Positions 1-8,438 are shown, counted from the first letter of the stretch. The stretch is 36,429 nt of DNA from Pseudomonadota bacterium (GCA_029781465.1 JAKOWQ010000183.1:1-36429); one strand, 5' to 3'. The notes: generated from the sequence alone by a model not told the origin. Made by a program: numbers and translations.

Positions 1-240
1 GGCCACGCCAGTCGCTTCGTGCGCGCCGGTGCGCGCAGGATCGCGAGCCACGAGGTATCCAGGCTTGCCAATGTCGCGTTCGTCAACCCCGCTGGCTCCA
101 GGGTGCTGATCGCCCACAACCGCGCCGCCACGCCCGCCAGCGTGGTGGTGCGCGACGGCGACCGGATCTTCCGTGCGACTCTTCCCGCGGGTGAGGTCGC
201 CACCTTCGTCTGGCCGGGCAGCGCGGTGGGCCCGGGATGA
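1..240 (+). CDS. Glycoside hydrolase family 30 protein, C-terminal end (partial)
   Basis: This is the 3' end of a gene that begins before the window. The reading frame is open from base 1 and stops at 238-240. The 79 visible residues begin GHASRFVRAGARRI and continue into a beta-rich tail with NVAFVNPAGSRVLIAHN and an end resembling LPAGEVATFVW. These are the hallmarks of the C-terminal beta-sandwich of GH30 enzymes (glucosylceramidase / beta-1,6-glucanase type). The catalytic (beta/alpha)8 barrel is outside the window, so substrate and activity cannot be judged. The stop overlaps the ATG of the downstream sugar transporter by 4 bases (ATGA), so the two are probably translationally coupled and the enzyme likely releases the sugar that the transporter imports. 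Confidence 0.8.
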   Translation, partial: GHASRFVRAGARRIASHEVSRLANVAFVNPAGSRVLIAHNRAATPASVVVRDGDRIFRATLPAGEVATFVWPGSAVGPG

Positions 241-1502
241 ACCGGATCAGGCAACTCGGCATCACGGGCGCCTTCGTTTCCGTGACCACGCTGTTTTTTG
301 CCTGGGGGTTTATCGCCTCGAACAACGACCCGCTGATCGTGGCGCTGCGCGCTGTGTTCCAGCTCAACTACACCGAGGCGCTGCTGACCCAGCTGGTGTT
401 TTTCCTGGCCTACGGCCTGGTTTCGCTGCCTGCGGCCTCGCTCGGCAACCGGCTTGGCCCGGTCAACACCATCATCGTTGCGCTGGCGGTGATGGTTGGC
501 GGCTGCTTGCTGGTCCAGGTCAGCGTCAGGCTCGATTCCTATCCGCCGATCCTTGCCGCGCTGTTCGTTCTGGCGAGTGGAATCACGATTCTGCAGGTGG
601 CCTCCAATCCGCTTGCGGCGGCGCTCGGGCCACAGGAAAGCAGCCACTTCCGGCTCAACTTCGCGCAGACCTTCAACTCGCTCGGGGTGGTTCTGGGGGT
701 TCACTACGGGTCTTGGATCATGCTGGGCGACGCGGTGATCGCGGGCGATCACGGGCAGATCACCGATCCGGCGCAGCGCGCCGAAGCGCTGGGCGCGGTC
801 ACCCAGGCATTCCTGATCATGGCTTCGCTGCTGGCCCTGGTCACGCTGTTCGTCTGGTCGCAGCGCCGCCGCATCAGCGCCGCGGCAAGCGGGGCTGGCC
901 CACTGCCCGAAGCCTCGGTGCTCGATGCAATCCGCTCGCGCTGGGCCATCTTCGGGTCGGTGGCGATCGGTCTCTATGTCGGGGCGGAGGTTTCGGTCGG
1001 CTCGATCATGATCAATTTCCTGCACCAGCCGCATATCCTGGGGCTGCCCTACGAAGTGGGCGGGCGCTATCTCGCCAACCTCTACTGGGGAGGGGCGCTG
1101 GCAGGGCGGCTGATCGGGAGCATGCTGCTGACACGCATGGCGGCACCCCGCCTGCTTGGTGCCTGCGCGCTGGCCGCGGGCACCTTGTGCCTGACGGTGG
1201 TATCGGCCGAGGGCGCCGTGGCCGGCTTTGCCGCCTTGTCGGTCGGCCTGTTCAACTCGATCATGTTCCCGACCATCTTCACCATCACGCTCGAACGGTC
1301 GGGGGCAAGCCAGTCCTCGACCTCGGGACTGCTTTGTCTGGCGATCGTGGGCGGCGCGTTGTTGCCGTTGCTGGTCGGGCTGTCGGCGGATCGGCTCAGC
1401 CTGGAGACTGCCTTCGCGGTGCCGATGCTGGCCTATCTGGTGATTGCCGCCTTCGCGCTGCGAGCCGGGGCGGTAGGCGCCCAGGGCCGGGCCCCGGGAT
1501 AG
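237..1502 (+). CDS. FucP/GluP-type sugar MFS transporter
   Basis: The 421-residue protein is a 12-helix major facilitator superfamily member of the fucose/glucose/galactose:H+ symporter (FHS) type. Family features are the N-terminal TTLFFAWGFIASNNDPL segment, the NTIIV helix, the ITILQVASNPLAAALGP stretch of helix 4 and the LNFAQTFNSLGVVLG stretch of helix 5. A second set of hydrophobic helices runs from about residue 230 to the end. It acts in the inner membrane. The ATG overlaps the stop of the GH30 gene by 4 bases, which indicates an operon that hydrolyses a glycoside and imports the released hexose. Family assignment is firm; the exact sugar is not. It converges with the monooxygenase gene that ends at 1518. 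Confidence 0.88.
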   Translation: MNRIRQLGITGAFVSVTTLFFAWGFIASNNDPLIVALRAVFQLNYTEALLTQLVFFLAYGLVSLPAASLGNRLGPVNTIIVALAVMVGGCLLVQVSVRLDSYPPILAALFVLASGITILQVASNPLAAALGPQESSHFRLNFAQTFNSLGVVLGVHYGSWIMLGDAVIAGDHGQITDPAQRAEALGAVTQAFLIMASLLALVTLFVWSQRRRISAAASGAGPLPEASVLDAIRSRWAIFGSVAIGLYVGAEVSVGSIMINFLHQPHILGLPYEVGGRYLANLYWGGALAGRLIGSMLLTRMAAPRLLGACALAAGTLCLTVVSAEGAVAGFAALSVGLFNSIMFPTIFTITLERSGASQSSTSGLLCLAIVGGALLPLLVGLSADRLSLETAFAVPMLAYLVIAAFALRAGAVGAQGRAPG

Positions 1503-1517
1503 GCAGGGCGCGATCGT

Positions 1518-2987
1518 TCAGCCGCACTGGCCGGTCTTTCGAGCGCCGCCTGACCAGGCTTGCCAGGCAGCTTGCAGGCTGTCTGCGGTTCCCGTCCCGA
1601 ACACATAGCGATCCGGGCGAACCAGCACCGCGCCGGCATCGCGTTGGTCGAGCCAGGCACCGAGCTGTGCGGCAAACGGCAACAGCGCCGCCGCCGTCAG
1701 ATCGGCACGGGCGATCAGCCAGTGGCCGGGGCCCAGCACTTCATCGAGGCGCTGTCCGTCTTTGCCGATCGGTTGCGGGAAATAGGCGCCCGCTGCCGTG
1801 CTGCCTGCAAGGATCGCACCGGTCGTGATCGGCGGATATTCCATGCTTCCATCTGGGCTGTGCCCGGCGGCGCGCGCGGCAAGCATCTGCGCATCGCGCG
1901 CTGCGGCGGCTTGCGGATCGGTGATGCAGACCGTGCGCCCCATCATGATCGCCATCTCGATCGTCGCGCGCAGGTTGGGTTCGCGCTCGGGCTGATAGGT
2001 ATCGAGCAAACTGCCGGGCGCCCCATCCTGGATTACCGCCGCAAGCTTCCAGGCGAGATTGGCCACATCGCGCAGACCCGAACACATTCCCTGCCCGGCG
2101 AAGGGCGGGGTCTGGTGCGCCGCATCGCCCACCAGCAGCACCTGCCCCTTGCGCCACTCGGCCGCGATCCGGGCGCGGAAGGTGTAGACCGCCTTGCGCT
2201 CCAGCCGCACCGCGCCCCTGACGTTCCAGGGATCGAGCAGCTTTTCGACGAAGGCGTCAGCGCTGACCTGCTCCGGCGTTTCACCTGGCAGAATCATGAA
2301 TTCCCAGCGATGGCGCCCTTCGCCCATCAGCACGCAGGTGGTCGGGCGGGCGGGATCGCAGATCTGGAGGTTTTCGGTCGGCAGCCTGGAGTAGTCGTCA
2401 ACCAGCACATCGACCACCAGCCAGGGTTCCTCGAAATTGAGATCGTCGAAGGCGATCCTTGAGGCCTCGCGCACCGGGCTGCGGGCGCCGTCAGCCCCAA
2501 TCAGATAGCGCGCCCGCACAGACCGTTCGCCCTCGGGAGTGGAAATGCGCGCCGTGACGCCCTCGCCGTCATCGGCAAAAGACATCAGCTCCCAGCGGCT
2601 GTGCAGCCTGGCATTGGGGTAACGGGATAGCGCCTGGCGAAGCGCGGCCTCGACGCTGGGCTGGTGGATCATGTTGGCCGCCGGCCAGCCGCCCGGGCCA
2701 AGCCGGTCCGATCCTTCGAAGCGCAGCAGGACTTCGCCCTTGGCGTTGAGGAAATCATAGCGGCTGGCGCGGCGGCTGGTTGCCATCACCGCATCGGCGA
2801 CCCCGGCCTCCTGCAACACCCGCATTCCTTCGTGATCGATATGCGCGGCGCGCGGCAGCGGGTAGATATCCGCTTCCTTCTCGGCGACCACCACTGTCAC
2901 CCCGCGCCGTGCCAACAACACCGCAAGGGTGACACCGGCGGGCCCGCCGCCCGCGATCAGCACATCGCAATCGTACAGCTCGGGCAT
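1518..2987 (-). CDS. FAD-dependent aromatic monooxygenase, MhpA-like
   Basis: A 489-residue class A flavoprotein hydroxylase. The FAD ADP-binding GGGPAG lies at residues 13-18, the DG motif (LIGADGARSPVR) near 162-173, and the second FAD-ribose motif GDAAHQTPPFAGQG at 287-300. The overall sequence resembles 3-(3-hydroxyphenyl)propionate hydroxylase and related phenol hydroxylases, with a thioredoxin-like C-terminal tail in which the usual binding sites are not obvious. It would use NAD(P)H and O2 to add a hydroxyl to a phenolic ring, making a catechol. It is the last gene of a tight operon: the ATG lies 3 bases after the FAH-family gene stop, with GGAGG about 9 bases upstream. It therefore likely supplies the ring-cleavage dioxygenase encoded upstream. 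The native substrate is unknown. Confidence 0.88.
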   Translation of the reverse strand: MPELYDCDVLIAGGGPAGVTLAVLLARRGVTVVVAEKEADIYPLPRAAHIDHEGMRVLQEAGVADAVMATSRRASRYDFLNAKGEVLLRFEGSDRLGPGGWPAANMIHQPSVEAALRQALSRYPNARLHSRWELMSFADDGEGVTARISTPEGERSVRARYLIGADGARSPVREASRIAFDDLNFEEPWLVVDVLVDDYSRLPTENLQICDPARPTTCVLMGEGRHRWEFMILPGETPEQVSADAFVEKLLDPWNVRGAVRLERKAVYTFRARIAAEWRKGQVLLVGDAAHQTPPFAGQGMCSGLRDVANLAWKLAAVIQDGAPGSLLDTYQPEREPNLRATIEMAIMMGRTVCITDPQAAAARDAQMLAARAAGHSPDGSMEYPPITTGAILAGSTAAGAYFPQPIGKDGQRLDEVLGPGHWLIARADLTAAALLPFAAQLGAWLDQRDAGAVLVRPDRYVFGTGTADSLQAAWQAWSGGARKTGQCG

Positions 2988-2990
2988 GAT

Positions 2991-3830
2991 TCAGGCCTCC
3001 GCCGTCATCGTGCCCTCAATGTGGCCCAGCCCATCGATCTCGGTGCGCACCACATCGCCCGGCTTGAGGAACTGGCGCGGGTCCATCGCCGCCCCGACCC
3101 CGCCCGGGGTGCCGGTGAACAGGCAATCGCCGGGCTCCAGCGTCATCCCCATCGCAAGATGCTCGATCTGTTGCCAGACATTGAAGACCAGGTGCCGGGT
3201 GTTCGAATCCTGCCGCTTCTCGCCATTGACGAAGCAGCGGATGCCAAGTGCGTGCGGATCGCCCAATTCGTCGGCGGTGACGATCCACGGACCCATCGGG
3301 GCGTGAGTGTCGAAGCTCTTGCCGAACGACCACTGCGGCGTGGCGTGCTGGGCCAGGCGTTCGGTGACGTCGTTACCCACGCAGTATCCGAATATTGCAG
3401 CAGGGGCATCGGCAGCGGCGATGTGCTTGCCGCCCCTGCCGATCACCGCAACCAGCTCGGCCTCGTAATCGTTGGTGAAGGCGCCGCGCGCGATCAGGAT
3501 CGGATCGTAGGGGCCGTTGACGCTGGTCTGGGCCTTGGTGAACCAGACCTGCTTGTCGGGCGTGCCCATCTTCGATTCCGCGATGTGATCGGCATAGTTG
3601 AGCCCGATCGCGAAAATCTTGCCCGGGCGCTGGACCGGGGCTTCGAGCCTGACCGAGGCAAGCGGCACCCCGCCGCCAGCGATGGCCCGAGCCTCGAGCT
3701 GCGGCTTCACCGCGTCCCACTGGCGGATCAGGTCGATCATCGTGCCGGGCACACCGGTATCGATTACGCTGTCGCCGACAACGATGCCGGTGCGGGTCTT
3801 GCCATCGGCGGTATAGGTGCAGAGCTTCAT
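2991..3830 (-). CDS. Fumarylacetoacetate hydrolase (FAH) family protein
   Basis: The start used here is the ATG at 3828-3830 (MKLCTYTADGKTRTG), giving 280 residues, the usual size of bacterial FAH-family enzymes. The open frame runs further upstream but those residues look unrelated. Family motifs are GLNYADHIAE, DYEAELVAVIGRGG (two acidic metal ligands), GYCVGNDVTER and a C-terminal LFTGTPGGVG. These enzymes hydrolyse or hydrate acyl-pyruvate-type C-C bonds (fumarylpyruvate hydrolase, 2-hydroxypentadienoate hydratase and relatives) with Mg2+ or Mn2+. The start codon overlaps the dioxygenase stop by 4 bases (ATGA), so translation is coupled. Position in the operon implies action on a ring-cleavage product. 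The precise reaction cannot be told from sequence. Confidence 0.9.
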   Translation of the reverse strand: MKLCTYTADGKTRTGIVVGDSVIDTGVPGTMIDLIRQWDAVKPQLEARAIAGGGVPLASVRLEAPVQRPGKIFAIGLNYADHIAESKMGTPDKQVWFTKAQTSVNGPYDPILIARGAFTNDYEAELVAVIGRGGKHIAAADAPAAIFGYCVGNDVTERLAQHATPQWSFGKSFDTHAPMGPWIVTADELGDPHALGIRCFVNGEKRQDSNTRHLVFNVWQQIEHLAMGMTLEPGDCLFTGTPGGVGAAMDPRQFLKPGDVVRTEIDGLGHIEGTMTAEA

Positions 3831-4846
3831 GCGGGATTTCCTTGAGGTTGGCGGCGAAACAGCCGCTTGAGACGCAGCATCAGCGCGGCAAAAAACGCGA
3901 TCAGCCCGGGCGGCGGAGCCAGCTTGCCGGCAAACATCGGATGGGGCGAACCCCATTGCACGGCAAGAAGCGCGCTTATCGGCATCTTCTGCGGCGGGTC
4001 CTTGGCGGTAAACAGATCGCCGTCGGTCCAGTGCTCAAGCTCGTTGCCGAACGGATCCTTCCAGTAATCGAACACCTGGCTGCCCATGATGTGACGGCCA
4101 ATGCCCCAGGCGGCATTGCGCTTGCGCCCCTTGAGGTGCTGGTGGCCCAGCATCAGGTCGTCGATATTGGAGACTTCGAACGCGGCATGCAGGATGCCAA
4201 GTTCTCCCGGCAACTGGGCGAGAAACAGGGTGTGGTGGTCGGCCGGCTTGTCACCGCGGTCGCAGCGCATGAAAGCGCCGACAGGAATGTCCCTGGCCGC
4301 TTCGACTTCGTCCGAAGTAAGGAATCCGAAGCGCTCCTTGTACCATTTCTCCGAGGCCCTGAAGTCCCGCACCTTGAGCACCGCATGACCGATCCGGCGG
4401 ACATGGCTGGGGCCTGGGTCAAGCCGCACCGCAGTTCGCTGACGCTGCCGGGCGGCGGCGGTGTTGCGGGGCAGATCGGCAAAGGGCAGGCTGCCCTCGG
4501 TCCGCGCCTGGCCCGCAACCACTTCGACCCGGTAGCCATCGGGATCGGTCAGCCGCACGATCCTGCCGCCGCCGGGTTCGTTCAATTCTTCCACCGGCGC
4601 GCCGACATGCGCGGCGAGCGTTTCGAGATCGGCGAGTGTTTCGGCGCGAAAGCCGATCGCGAGGAACCGCGCTTCGCCCGGCTCGGTGACGTGAAGGAAG
4701 GGGCGGCCGTCGCTGCCTTTTGCGTAAAGGCGCCCGTCCTGTTCGAAACAGGCCATGCCGAAGTCTTCGAGAAACGCGCGCATCGCCGCCAGATCGGGCG
4801 CGCCATAGCGCACATGGGCGATGTCTTCGATGCAAATGACGCTCAT
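3827..4846 (-). CDS. Extradiol ring-cleavage dioxygenase, two-domain VOC family
   Basis: The start is the ATG at 4844-4846 (MSVICIED), preceded at a good distance by GGGAGA. It gives 339 residues made of two vicinal-oxygen-chelate modules (about 5-115 and 150-285), as in catechol 2,3-dioxygenase and 2,3-dihydroxybiphenyl dioxygenase. The likely Fe(II) ligands of the second module are H154 (GHAVLKV), H220 (LHAAFEV) and E271 (DPFGNELEHW); the last part closely matches the extradiol signature. It would open a catechol meta to the hydroxyls. It is the first gene of the operon and divergent from a TetR gene, with two palindromic operators between them. The residues after the second domain are basic and of unknown role. 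Confidence 0.88.
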   Translation of the reverse strand: MSVICIEDIAHVRYGAPDLAAMRAFLEDFGMACFEQDGRLYAKGSDGRPFLHVTEPGEARFLAIGFRAETLADLETLAAHVGAPVEELNEPGGGRIVRLTDPDGYRVEVVAGQARTEGSLPFADLPRNTAAARQRQRTAVRLDPGPSHVRRIGHAVLKVRDFRASEKWYKERFGFLTSDEVEAARDIPVGAFMRCDRGDKPADHHTLFLAQLPGELGILHAAFEVSNIDDLMLGHQHLKGRKRNAAWGIGRHIMGSQVFDYWKDPFGNELEHWTDGDLFTAKDPPQKMPISALLAVQWGSPHPMFAGKLAPPPGLIAFFAALMLRLKRLFRRQPQGNPA

Positions 4847-4883
4847 CGCGGTGTCTCCCGGCTTGCGAATCCTGGCGATTCGC

Positions 4884-4903
4884 ACTTGACTATCTGGTCA
4901 ACT
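4884..4903. promoter_or_regulatory. Putative TetR operator, copy 1
   Basis: An imperfect 20-bp palindrome, ACTTGACTA..GGTCAACT in outline, whose inner arms TTGAC/GTCAA are exact. It lies in the 99-bp gap between the divergent dioxygenase operon and the TetR gene, 26 bp centre to centre from a stronger copy. Inferred to be a binding site for the adjacent regulator. Confidence 0.6.
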
Positions 4904-4909
4904 AACGGT

Positions 4910-4929
4910 ACTTGACTAGATAGTCAAGT
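4910..4929. promoter_or_regulatory. Putative TetR operator, copy 2 (near-perfect palindrome)
   Basis: Two exact 9-bp arms, ACTTGACTA and TAGTCAAGT, around a 2-bp centre. The half-site TTGACTA is shared with copy 1. The site ends 16 bases before the TetR start codon, so binding would be expected to repress tetR itself and the divergent dioxygenase operon. Symmetry is seen directly; regulator binding is inferred. Confidence 0.7.
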
Positions 4930-4945
4930 AAGGTAATCCCGCCCC

Positions 4946-5575
4946 ATGGCCAGCCTGCCGCTTCAGTCCAACCCGCGCGCCGCGCGCACCCGCGCGGCCA
5001 TGCTGGCCGCCGGGTTCGAGCTGCTCGCCGAACGCCCGATCGACGCCATCGCAATCGATGAAGTGGTGGCCCGGGCCGGGGTGGCCAAGGGCAGCTTCTT
5101 CAACCACTTCTCGGACAAGCCCGGCTTCGCCCATGCAATCGGAGCGACGGTCAGGGCGGAACTCGAAACACTGGTCGGCCTTGCCAACGCGGGCGTCGAC
5201 GATCCCGCTATCCGGCTCGCGGGGGGCATGCGCGTGGCGGTCGGTTTCGCGCTCGATCACCGCGATCGGGCAATCGTCATGTTGCGCGGGCTTGAGCTGT
5301 CGACCGGGCTGCACCACGAACTCAACCGCGGAATCCGGGCCGACATCGAAGGTCTGGTCGCCGCCGGACTGGCGCGCGAAGAGGCCCGGACCAGCGGCGT
5401 GCGTTATTGGCTGGGGCTGTGCAACATGGCCATGCTCAATGCCATCGAGCGGCGGCCGTCGCGGCCCGAAGCGGCCGAGCGGCTGCGCGAAATGCTGGTG
5501 CTTGGCCTGGCCGGACTTGGCGTTCCCGGCGAGAGGGCGGGTATGGTCGCGCGGCTGGTTTCCGCTCAGCTCTGA
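4946..5575 (+). CDS. TetR/AcrR family transcriptional regulator
   Basis: The 209-residue protein has a TetR-type N-terminal helix-turn-helix: RAAMLAAGFELLAERP, then IDEVVARAGVAKGSFFNHFSDK. The rest is an alpha-helical ligand-binding domain that differs between family members and gives no ligand clue. It is transcribed away from the dioxygenase-FAH-monooxygenase operon, with two palindromic sites in the shared intergenic region. The simplest reading is a repressor of that operon which releases DNA in the presence of an aromatic substrate or intermediate. Its 3' end overlaps the end of the convergent MFS gene by 10 bases. Confidence 0.9.
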   Translation: MASLPLQSNPRAARTRAAMLAAGFELLAERPIDAIAIDEVVARAGVAKGSFFNHFSDKPGFAHAIGATVRAELETLVGLANAGVDDPAIRLAGGMRVAVGFALDHRDRAIVMLRGLELSTGLHHELNRGIRADIEGLVAAGLAREEARTSGVRYWLGLCNMAMLNAIERRPSRPEAAERLREMLVLGLAGLGVPGERAGMVARLVSAQL

Positions 5576-6774
5576 GCTTCGCCAAGCCGGATCGGAAGAA
5601 ACAGCAAGGCTCCCAGCGCCAGCAGTCCGATCGAGGCCAGCTGGGCAAGGGCATAACTGCCAAAATGGTCGAAGACCAAGCCAAAGCCCAGAATCCCGAT
5701 CGCGCTTCCCAGCCAGCCGAAGCCATGCAACGCGCCGAACACCGTCCCGTAATTCTCCACCCCGAACCGGCGGGCGACGAAGTAGGCAAAGATCCCGATA
5801 TCGGCGCCCTGCATCACGCCCAGCAGCATCCCCGCAGCCAGAATCGGGATCGCCGCGCCTTGATCGAGCAGGAACACGCCGAAGCCCAGACCCGGCACCG
5901 CGGTCAGAACCAGGGCGACAAGTCGCGGCTCAAGCTTGTCGAGCAGAAAGCCGCCGCCCAGCTTGCCGGCAAACTGGCCCAGCGCAAAAGCCGTTACGCC
6001 CCAGGCCGCGGTTTGCGAGGAAAGCCCTTCGTCCTGGATCATCGGCGAAAGCTGGCTGATCGCGCCCGAGGTGGTGATGGCCACCAGGATGTTGGCACCC
6101 ACCAGGAGCCAGAAATCGCGAGCCGCAAGGAACGAGCGAGCGGCTGGCGTCGGCATCGGAACGAGCGGCGCAAGCCGGGCCACGCTGGCACTGCGCGGCA
6201 TCAGCGCAAGAACGAGCGGCAGGCCGACGGCGAAGCCAATGAACGCCAGCGCGGCAAAGCCATAGCGCCAGCCCTCGATCGCGATAACCCGTTCGAGAAT
6301 CGGTGGCACCAGCGCGGCTGAGATCGAGGCACCGGTGCCGACCAGCCCCAGCGCCAGCCCGCGATTGCGGCGGAAATGCGCGTTGACCGGACGGGTGAGC
6401 AGGACCGTGCTCGCACCGCCGCCAACAATGCCGGCCAGCGCCACGGTCAGGCCAAGGCCATAGAGATCGTCCACCAGCCAGGCCTGGCTCAGCTCGATCG
6501 CTGCCATGATTGTGGTCGCGACGATGAACACCGGACGAAAGCCGAACATGTCGGCCAGCTTGCCCACCAGCGGTGCGCCAAGCGCGGCGGTGATGATCAG
6601 CGCCTGAACCATCCCGGTTTCGCCGCGGGTCAGGTGGAGTTCCTTGGCCAGTGGGATCAGGAACATCGAAAAGGTATAGAACATCAGCGAAACGCCGGTG
6701 GCGTTCGCCGTGGCCGAGGCCGCGACGATCCGCCAGCCGACCTGCCATTCGTTTTGTTCCGGAGCGGATGTCAC
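5566..6774 (-). CDS. MFS transporter
   Basis: A 402-residue, 12-helix major facilitator protein. Visible elements include the first helix with SLMFYTFSMFLIPLAKEL, the cytoplasmic loop GKLADMFGFRPV (a variant of the MFS motif A) and helix 5 with GLVGTGASISAALVPP. The pattern resembles monocarboxylate and oxalate/formate-type MFS members, which commonly carry small organic acids. It is the last gene of a three-gene minus-strand operon: the gap to the upstream limonene-epoxide-hydrolase-like gene is only 9 bases. It could import the substrate, or export a product, of the neighbouring catabolic genes. The substrate is not determinable here. Confidence 0.87.
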   Translation of the reverse strand: MTSAPEQNEWQVGWRIVAASATANATGVSLMFYTFSMFLIPLAKELHLTRGETGMVQALIITAALGAPLVGKLADMFGFRPVFIVATTIMAAIELSQAWLVDDLYGLGLTVALAGIVGGGASTVLLTRPVNAHFRRNRGLALGLVGTGASISAALVPPILERVIAIEGWRYGFAALAFIGFAVGLPLVLALMPRSASVARLAPLVPMPTPAARSFLAARDFWLLVGANILVAITTSGAISQLSPMIQDEGLSSQTAAWGVTAFALGQFAGKLGGGFLLDKLEPRLVALVLTAVPGLGFGVFLLDQGAAIPILAAGMLLGVMQGADIGIFAYFVARRFGVENYGTVFGALHGFGWLGSAIGILGFGLVFDHFGSYALAQLASIGLLALGALLFLPIRLGEAQS

Positions 6775-6783
6775 CTTGGGTAT

Positions 6784-7158
6784 CTAGCCTGCCATGGCCT
6801 TCATGTAGGTGCCCATGTCGAAGTAGTCGCGCCAGACCTTGATCTTGCCGTCTTCCATCTCGAACACCCCGCAGCAGGGCAGGTCGACCTGCTTGCCGTC
6901 CCGGGTTACCGTGTGATCGATCCGTTCGGCGATCACCAGATTGCCCGCTTCCGCGATATTGAGCACTTCCCAGTCGGTGCTGGCCCAGCCCCCGGCGAAA
7001 CCGGCGATGAAGGGGCGCAGCGCGGCATGGCCCTGCACCGGGGCGATCGGCATGTTGTAATAGACCCCGTCCTCGGCGAAATAGCCGGTCAGCTCATCGG
7101 GATCGAGCCGTGACCAGGCGGCGATGAAGTCGCGCACGATCCGCAAATTGCCCCCCAT
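6784..7158 (-). CDS. Limonene-1,2-epoxide hydrolase-like (SnoaL/NTF2 fold) protein
   Basis: A 124-residue single-domain protein of the NTF2-like fold. It carries the spacing of the limonene-1,2-epoxide hydrolase catalytic residues: an Arg-x-Asp pair in IAERIDHTV and an Asp in VWRDYFDMGTY near the C-terminus. In the characterised enzyme an Asp-Arg-Asp triad activates water for epoxide opening. The N-terminal part NLRIVRDFIAAWSRLDPDEL and YFAEDGVYYNMP is typical of this family. It sits 3 bases after the stop of the reductase gene and 9 bases before the MFS gene, so it is the middle gene of an operon. Epoxide hydrolysis is likely but the substrate is unknown. Confidence 0.82.
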   Translation of the reverse strand: MGGNLRIVRDFIAAWSRLDPDELTGYFAEDGVYYNMPIAPVQGHAALRPFIAGFAGGWASTDWEVLNIAEAGNLVIAERIDHTVTRDGKQVDLPCCGVFEMEDGKIKVWRDYFDMGTYMKAMAG

Positions 7159-7161
7159 CGC

Positions 7162-8340
7162 TCAATCCTCCGCCGCGAAACTGATTTCGGCGTGGTCGCG
7201 CAGGCGCTGCACCAGCGCTTCGCCCAGCAGCGCGCCGGGGGTGGAGATGCCGCCACCGGCGGTGCAGGAAAGCAGCGCGATCCCGGTTTCGGCGATCATC
7301 CGGCTGGTCGATCCATAGCCCGGATCGTAGCGCCCCTTGACACCGTAGTGCAGCGAGCGGCCATCGGGCCATTCGCCCACGAACAGCACGTCGTAATAGC
7401 CATTTTCGCGTTCTTCCTTGCTCGGGCCTTCGCCCGGCTTAGGCGGTTTGGCGCCGAACGGGTTCTTGAGCATCTCGCCAATCGCGTGGGCGGCCTTCTC
7501 GCCCAGCTCGCCGGGGCTGGTCAGCATCATCTCGTCATAGCGGAAATCGCTGCCATAGGGATGGCCGAGCAGGAAATTGGTGCGGTGGACGTTCTTGACG
7601 TTGATCGTCGCCATGATGAACGGCGCGGCCCACTTGCCCAGCGCCTCGTCGTATTCGGGCACCAGGCCGAGCGGCTGGGACGGTCCCTCGAAGCCGGGGG
7701 TCAGCCCGAAGGGGCTTTGCAGCACCTTGATCAGCGACGGGTCGCGCGCCACGGCCTTCATCGTTTCGGTCAGGCTGGCGGCGGTTCCGCCCGAAAAGGT
7801 GCCCTGCATCGCCCGCACCCGGCCCTTCACACGCGGGGCGGGCCCGCCAAAACGCCGGATCGCTTCCTGCTGGAGCATGAACACGCCCAGATCGAAGGGG
7901 ATCGAATCGAAGCCCGAGGAAAAGCTGATCCGCGCGCCCGATGCCTTGGCCGCTTCGTGATACTTGTCGGCCATCTGCCGCATCCAGGCCGGCTCGCCGC
8001 ACAGGTCGGCATAGTCGGTCCCCGCCGCGACGCAGGCCGCCAGCAAGGGCTCGCCATAGAGCTGGTAGGGGCCGACCGTGGTGATGACCACCCGGGCGCT
8101 TTCGGCCAGCGCCTTCATGCTCGCCGGATCGTCGGAATCGGCGACCACCAGCGGGGTGTCCGCCGGTGCCCCGATCAGGTCGCGCACTTCGGCCAGCTTG
8201 TCCGCGCTGCGCCCGGCCATGGCCCATTTGGGGCCCTTGCCCTGGTAGTGGTGGGCAAGATATTCGGCGACCAGGCGCCCGGTATAGCCGGTGGCGCCAT
8301 AGACAACGATATCGAAGGGGCGATCGGCCTTGGCGGTCAT
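7162..8340 (-). CDS. Saccharopine dehydrogenase NADP-binding domain protein (enoyl reductase-like)
   Basis: The start chosen is the ATG at 8338-8340 (MTAKADRPFDIVVYG), which has GAGGAGA about 8 bases upstream; 392 residues result. The N-terminus is a Rossmann fold with VVYGATGYTGRLVAEYL (residues 12-28). The segment VITTVGPYQLYGEPLLAAC is characteristic of the saccharopine-dehydrogenase-like group that includes the mycobacterial trans-acting enoyl reductase, rather than of true lysine-pathway enzymes. It is predicted to be an NAD(P)H-dependent oxidoreductase on a hydrophobic or acyl substrate. It heads a three-gene operon with the epoxide-hydrolase-like and MFS genes. Specific function is unknown. 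Confidence 0.85.
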   Translation of the reverse strand: MTAKADRPFDIVVYGATGYTGRLVAEYLAHHYQGKGPKWAMAGRSADKLAEVRDLIGAPADTPLVVADSDDPASMKALAESARVVITTVGPYQLYGEPLLAACVAAGTDYADLCGEPAWMRQMADKYHEAAKASGARISFSSGFDSIPFDLGVFMLQQEAIRRFGGPAPRVKGRVRAMQGTFSGGTAASLTETMKAVARDPSLIKVLQSPFGLTPGFEGPSQPLGLVPEYDEALGKWAAPFIMATINVKNVHRTNFLLGHPYGSDFRYDEMMLTSPGELGEKAAHAIGEMLKNPFGAKPPKPGEGPSKEERENGYYDVLFVGEWPDGRSLHYGVKGRYDPGYGSTSRMIAETGIALLSCTAGGGISTPGALLGEALVQRLRDHAEISFAAED

Positions 8341-8438
8341 GCAGTCTCTCCTCGCGTCCGATTCACCGGATCGCGGCACAGACTGCACATATCAGTAGCG
8401 ATGTCGAACCCAATTTGCCTGACGTTACGGCATGGGCA

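Noticed and set aside
3198-3215. GTTCGAATCC resembling a tRNA T-loop
   Set aside because: No cloverleaf can be drawn around it and it lies inside the FAH-family coding sequence.
2664-3845. 393-codon plus-strand frame opposite the monooxygenase and FAH genes
   Set aside because: Spans two real genes in the opposite strand with His/Arg/Gly-rich random content.
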